A stretch of 64,000 bases of DNA from Molossus alvarezi (lineage: Eukaryota; Chordata; Mammalia; Chiroptera; Molossidae). The notes under the pieces were generated by a model. It had not been told where the DNA came from and made no database searches. It saw only the letters and a program-made list of their open reading frames with translations. Made by a program: the position numbers and the translations under genes. Every line of letters starts with the position of its first letter. Within the stretch, counting starts at the first letter, position 1. Shown here piece by piece: positions 59,503 to 64,000 of this stretch. The stretch spans positions 122,167,001 to 122,231,000 of the forward strand of contig CM073886.1 of assembly GCA_037176705.1 (NCBI GenBank), written 5' to 3'.

Positions 59503-59714
59503 AAAAAAAATTTTCTTTATTGATTTTAGAGAGAGAGAGGAAGGGAGAGGGAAATAGAAACATCGATGAGAGAGAACATCGATTGGTTGCCTCCTGCACG
59601 CCCCCCACTGGGGATTGGACCCATGACCTGGGCATATGCCCTGACCGGGAATCAAACCGGCCACCTCTTGGTGTATGGGTCCTGTGCTCAACCACTGAGC
59701 CACACCAGCTGGGC
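59503..59714 (-). mobile_element. Ves-B SINE
   Basis: TSD TACACAGATAATTTA at 59488-59502 and TACATAGACAATTTA at 59715-59729. Confidence 0.93.
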
Positions 59715-59847
59715 TACATAGACAATTTATACTCAACATTAGTATGTCAGGATTGTCAGTAATAGAGTTTTTTAAATATTACCAGTCACAATTATTACGT
59801 CTTTGTTGGGTAAAATTGTTGCTATTCATGTCTTTATAAATTTTTTT

Positions 59848-60025
59848 ATTGCTTTTAGAGAGGGAGACAGAAAGAGATAATTGCTTTTAGAGAGGGAGAC
59901 AAAGAGAGAGAAAAACATCTATTTTTCCATTTATTTATGCATGTGCCCTGATCAGGGACTGAACCCACAATCTTGGTGTATCAGGATGATACAAGTTCTA
60001 ACCAATTGAGCTACCCACCCAGGGT
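59848..60025 (-). mobile_element. Old Ves-type SINE with internal duplication
   Basis: Ends 'GAGCTACCCACCCAGGGTACC'. A 32-nt unit beginning ATTGCTTTTAGAGAGGGAG is repeated in tandem at 59848-59879 and from 59880. Confidence 0.75.
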
Positions 60026-60914
60026 ACCATGTGTCTCTTTAAAAGGCTGGAAAACTTCACAAATTACTGAAATAACTCCTTTATGATATTGAGTAAAAGT
60101 TTCATGAAAAATAAAAAGTGATTATTCTTCCACTGAGAATAATAATTACGTTTATATTCTTAAATTATTAGTATTGTATATTCTTGAGGCTCTGAAATTG
60201 TCTTAATTGATACCCATTTATTTTGTCATGATTTATTTTTATTCTTTACATAAGCACTATTATCATTTGAATGTTACAATGTTATTAGTGATCATATAAT
60301 CAGTATTATTCTCTGCTATATACTAGTATGGTACTCTTTCCTTCCAATCCCTAAAATTTGGCAGGTAAGACATCATTTTTATACTTGCATTCAAAGATTT
60401 ACATGGATAAGTACAGTACAGTTAAAATTGTCATCTTCAATAATCATCAAGAACATGTTCTCAAAAGTTGATATTGCTACTTTTTTTATTTTTTAGCTCT
60501 CAACAGGATGTTAATAATTTATTTCTTCATAACAATCTTGTGTGTGTGTTTATGTGTGTATGATTAGGTAGTATTATGTTAATAGCTTTTATTATATCAT
60601 GTTGATATATATTCATCCTGTCTTTATTCTTTCATGGGAAAATATGAACTTATTTCACAAGACTTGAATTTATTATTTTCAGTTATAGATATTTACATTT
60701 TTAAATATTTTTGTTCTATTTATCCTGTGTTTCATGTTTCTGTTATTTTCAGTTACATGCATATATTGTTTTGTCTGTTCGAGGAAATTCTCCATAATAC
60801 TAAAGGCATTATCATGCCTCTCAAATAGACATTGATGGGTAAAAGCACATAAAACTTTTGTTCCAGCCACCATATACAGCCTCCAAGATCATAGAGGAAG
60901 AGAACATTTTTGTT

Positions 60915-61171
60915 TTGTTTTTTTTATCCTCATCCGAGGACATTTTTACATTTTTGGTTCAGATAGAGTGGGAGGGAGAGAGGAAGAGAGAGAGAGAGAG
61001 AGAGAGAGGAACATTGACGTGAAAGGGACACATCAAGTGGCTGCCTCCCACATGACCCAACCAGGGCTGGGGACAAACTGCAGCTGAGTTACGTGCCCTT
61101 AGCGGGAACCGAACCCAGGTCTCTCTGGACCGCAGGCCAATGCTCTAACCGCTGAGCCAAGCCAGCCAGGG
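60915..61171 (-). mobile_element. Ves-A SINE near exon 11
   Basis: 'TTATCCTCATCCGAGGACAT' to 'GAGCCAAGCCAGCCAGGGC'. It lies 450 bp upstream of exon 11. TSD weak. Confidence 0.9.
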
Positions 61172-61620
61172 CGAGAAGGACGTTTTTTAAGTGTCCTCCA
61201 GTTCTTCTTGTTTATACTGAGGGGGATAATATTACTTTCATAATAACTGCTTCAGAGTTCTATAAATCAACTCTGGGTGCAACCAAGAAGGTGAGTACCT
61301 CCTACCACAGATACACTTGATGATGCCAGTGGAGCTCTTATTCCAGAAAGCTTTTTCAAAAGGCATTATTATAAAAAATTGATGATAAAACTACCTATTG
61401 TTATATTTGTAAGTTGTTATATAATGAAATATGTAAAAAAAAACACTGCATTATCGGTTTAGTATTAGGACTAGTTTAGTTGTAAATATAAAAAGGTTTT
61501 ATTAAAATACAAAAGTGACTTAGAAAACTTTTGTAAATACTTTTATTTTTATTATGGTAATTTAGTTAAAATTTTCCTTTTATCTTCAGATTGACATTTT
61601 TTCTTGCCTTTCATTAATAG

Positions 61621-61803
61621 GTAGTATAGATCAATCAGTGTTAAAAGAATTACCCCCCGAACTTCTGGCAGAAATTGAATCCACCATGCCACTTTGCGAA
61701 CGTGTGAAAATGAATAAACGCAAGCGTAGCACAGTTAATGAAAAGCCAAAATATGCTGAAATCAGTTCAGATGAAGATAATGATAGTGATGGAACTTTTG
61801 AAT
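61621..61803 (+). CDS. NIPBL: NIPBL exon 11 (aa 1041-1102)
   Basis: The acceptor TCATTAATAG ends at 61620 and the donor GTAAGT starts at 61804. The 183 nt exon encodes S-I-D-Q-S-V-L-K-E-L-P-P-E-L-L-A-E-I-E, then M-P-L-C-E-R-V-K-M, the basic K-R-K-R-S cluster and the acidic S-S-D-E-D-N-D-S-D stretch. It ends with G-T-F-E and the first base of the next codon. Where I recall E-A-F-E in human, this genome has G-T-F-E. The exon is phase 1-1 and skippable in frame. The CDS continues beyond the window; the HEAT-repeat core that contacts cohesin is encoded downstream. Confidence 0.95.
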
Positions 61804-64000
61804 GTAAGTATCTTTATTATTACTTTAGAATTAAAAAGTAGATTGACGTGTTGTCTCCTTTATAGTTTTTTGGGTTAGCAAGAGTACAGTGACTTTAATT
61901 CTTAATAATATAGCAAGATTTTTTTCTTTTTACTTAAAAAATGTGTGAAAAATGAGATCAGTTGGCACCAAGAAAAGAATTTTTAATGATCTATAATTAG
62001 TGTCAAATAACACGTATGTGTCTATATGAACTTAGCAAACATTTATTGAGCTCCTACTACAGTATTTGCTAACCACTAGAATAAAAATAAAAGTAAGATG
62101 TGGCCCATCTTTGAAGAGCTTTCATTCTAATGGGGGAGGGGATGTAAACCATTGTAGTACAGTGATAATAGTAAATCCAGGGTGCTGTGGGAGCACATTG
62201 GATTGGTATCAGAAGTCATACTGGGGGTACAGGAAATGCTTACTGGAAGAGGTGACACTTGAGTTGAGTCTTAAAGGACACGTAGGAGATAGCCAGGTGA
62301 AAAAATATTTAAAACCATACTATCACTAAATTATTAATGGATTAGCCATATGCCGATTATCTGTGTGGTTTGGACCTGGCTTCTCCTTTTTGCCCAGCTG
62401 TGTCCTGGAATTCCTCCCTTGTTTCACTGTTTTCCAGAGCTGGCTTCTTCACTACACAGCTACCTCTCTACAACATTGTGATCACCTGTCTTTGCACTAG
62501 ACTTGCTATACCTCGCCTGTCTTCCTACTGGTCCACTGAAAAAGTTCTTCTCTTTTATCCCTATCTTCCTTCTTCTGGAGCAAGAGAATTGAGCCTAGCC
62601 AAGAGGGGTCAGCAACCTTGTTTGACTTAAACGGCATTCAGTGGAAACAGACTGTGGGAGATCTTCACTTGTGTGCCAACTGACTTAGTCATTATGACCA
62701 AAAGAAGTGGGAAGACCACCAGTGTGTGCTACCTTTTCCACCTAGTGTCCATAGATTGAGGTGTGACAAGCAAGGGCAGGAAGGACAGATGCATGCTGCC
62801 ATTTTTAAATGTATATTGCTGATGGAAGCCCTTCACCTCCAAAGTTTTTAATCAATGTTCATTTACTCTTACTGTTTTAAAATTGTGAGCTCTTGAGCTA
62901 TGAGCAGTAGATTATGAATACTGAACAAATCTGAACAAAGTTTTAAAATTGAAATAAACTATATAGCAAAGTTAATCTGACATATTTAATTATATGTATA
63001 ATTGATATCATTTGTATTAATTATCATGGGATGTATTTATATGAAGTATATTTCAGTGGCTAAAGTTAAAACTTTTTATTATAATCAAACATTTGGGTCA
63101 TTTGGGAACATACGCTCTGGAAAGGGAGAAGAGAAAGGAGATCTGGTGGCCCAGAAACTCACTCCCCTTTATATACATGCCTCTCCTCACTCTTCCTCTC
63201 TCTGCCTAATACAATACTCCTTTCTAAAGGGATTAGCTAAAAAAGAGAAGTTCCTTAATTGAAGATTGATTTCAAATCACATTTCAACTCCAGTTCATGA
63301 GACTGGCTTCCTGCATTACTATGCTGATGAGAATTCGACAGCTATCTCACAGTTAAATAGAAAGGACAGAATAATCAGAAATGCCCACAAAGTGTAAAAT
63401 AGGGGAGCAAGCCACACATGCCTCATGTTTGTCATCAATGCAGCCACTATTCTTTTCCTGTTTCTGTTATAAGAGCTATTGTCTCATCTTAGGGGAAAAT
63501 GTAGTTTCATCTTAAAGCCCTGGGTCCCATTATATCTAATTGGAAAAGTATATTGAAAACTAATATCTGTTAGAGAACTTGATCTTCAATTTCTCTGGGT
63601 TTTTCAAGAGAGCTCAGAGCAGATTCCTGTTTTTCTTGGTTTATTTCTGTGCACGTAATACAGAAAAGTCAGCTCTGGGGCCACTGATTTGAGTGATAAA
63701 AGGATTTTAATTGGTAGTTGACAAAGAATCAAATTGTCATTATACCACAAGAAAAACATGATGAAAATGAAGTACAATACAAAATATAGAAGTAGTATAA
63801 ACATAGGTAGCAAGCTTATGCTGCTTAGAGAGACAGAGACTTTTAGAAACATAAAGTTATGCTGCAGCTTAATCATATTGGTTTCCCAAGAATCTAAAAC
63901 TAAGGAAATAGTTTAGTTGAAGGAAAGGGAGAAGAATTGAAGTAGTTTTGAAAGTTAGGCCACGTAGATTTGGAAGTCAGCACAAATATAAGTCTGGGGA
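61804..64000 (+). other. NIPBL: NIPBL intron 11 (5' part)
   Basis: Starts with GTAAGT. 62035-62305 resembles an ancient mammalian interspersed repeat (L2-like wording around 'GGAAATGCTTACTGGAAGAG'; low confidence). 62340-62870 is a less AT-rich block I cannot assign. 63000-64000 shows no gene or clear repeat. Open frames there are short and unconvincing. Confidence 0.8.
62035..62305 (+). mobile_element. Ancient interspersed repeat (L2-like)
   Basis: 'AACATTTATTGAGCTCCTAC', 'GCTTTCATTCTAATGGGG' and 'GGTGACACTTGAGTTGAGTC' follow the order of a common ancient mammalian repeat. The family is not certain. Confidence 0.5.

Larger units (their letters stand above)
46697..61620 (+). other. NIPBL: NIPBL intron 10
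   Basis: A 14.9 kb intron, GTAAGA to ATAG. It holds a hAT MITE (47815-47980), nine SINE loci, a long imperfect inverted repeat (51563-52163), a nested pair of L1 elements (52735-56870) and a hAT MITE (57480-57675). Stretches without recognised features are 46697-47600, 48360-48950, 49600-50235, 50464-51560, 57690-58858 and 60030-60910. 59206-59470 resembles an old antisense L2 (low confidence). Confidence 0.85.

Noticed and set aside
62066..62630. Open frames of 86-87 codons in intron 11
   Set aside because: No recognisable domains, overlap with an ancient repeat, no splice logic.
1..64000. CRISPR arrays, bacterial operons, promoters of other genes
   Set aside because: The window is mammalian intronic/exonic DNA; repeats seen are dispersed transposons and microsatellites, not regularly spaced arrays.

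Overview
The window is mammalian nuclear DNA, most likely from a vespertilionid-type bat. It carries the 5' coding part of NIPBL, the cohesin loader subunit (Nipped-B/SCC2 homologue), on the + strand. Ten coding exons (2 to 11 in the usual vertebrate numbering) are present with GT-AG borders. They join into 3304 nt of open frame: 1101 codons plus one base, roughly the first 40% of a protein of about 2800 residues. The bat assignment rests on about 37 tRNA-derived Ves-type SINE loci, many with intact CpGs and clear target-site duplications (TSDs), together with bat-like L1 and half-L1 elements and a SPIN/URR1-like hAT element.

Layout. 1-21353 is the 3' part of a long, repeat-rich intron 1. It holds MER5, MaLR, L1, MIR and many Ves SINEs, and a 2.15 kb half-L1 (5'UTR + ORF1 + 3'UTR, no ORF2) at 16508-18657. 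21354-38609 holds exons 2-9, a set of small exons plus the 627 nt exon 9. Intron 6 carries an old sense-strand L1 and a Tigger-like element, each broken by two SINEs. 38610-45070 is intron 9, whose last 5 kb has no recognisable young repeat. 45071-46696 is the 1626 nt exon 10, which encodes a charged low-complexity region with six 11-residue repeats and a PVVVL HP1-type motif. 46697-61620 is intron 10 (14.9 kb). It holds SINEs, a long imperfect inverted repeat split by a SINE, and a young L1 nested in an older L1. 61621-61803 is exon 11. 61804-64000 is the start of intron 11.

There is one host gene. Everything else is intronic: transposon insertions of different ages, often nested, whose order can be read from the TSDs. 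I use two private labels for the SINEs. Ves-A has the head 'CCCTGGCCGGTTTGGCTCAG' and a tail ending in 'GTGAGGATAAAA'. Ves-B has a head with 'GTGGCTCAGTGGTTGAGC' and a tail ending 'AAAATCAATAAA'. I found no rRNA, true tRNA gene, CRISPR array or second protein-coding gene. The exon 1 promoter and exons 12 onward lie outside the window.
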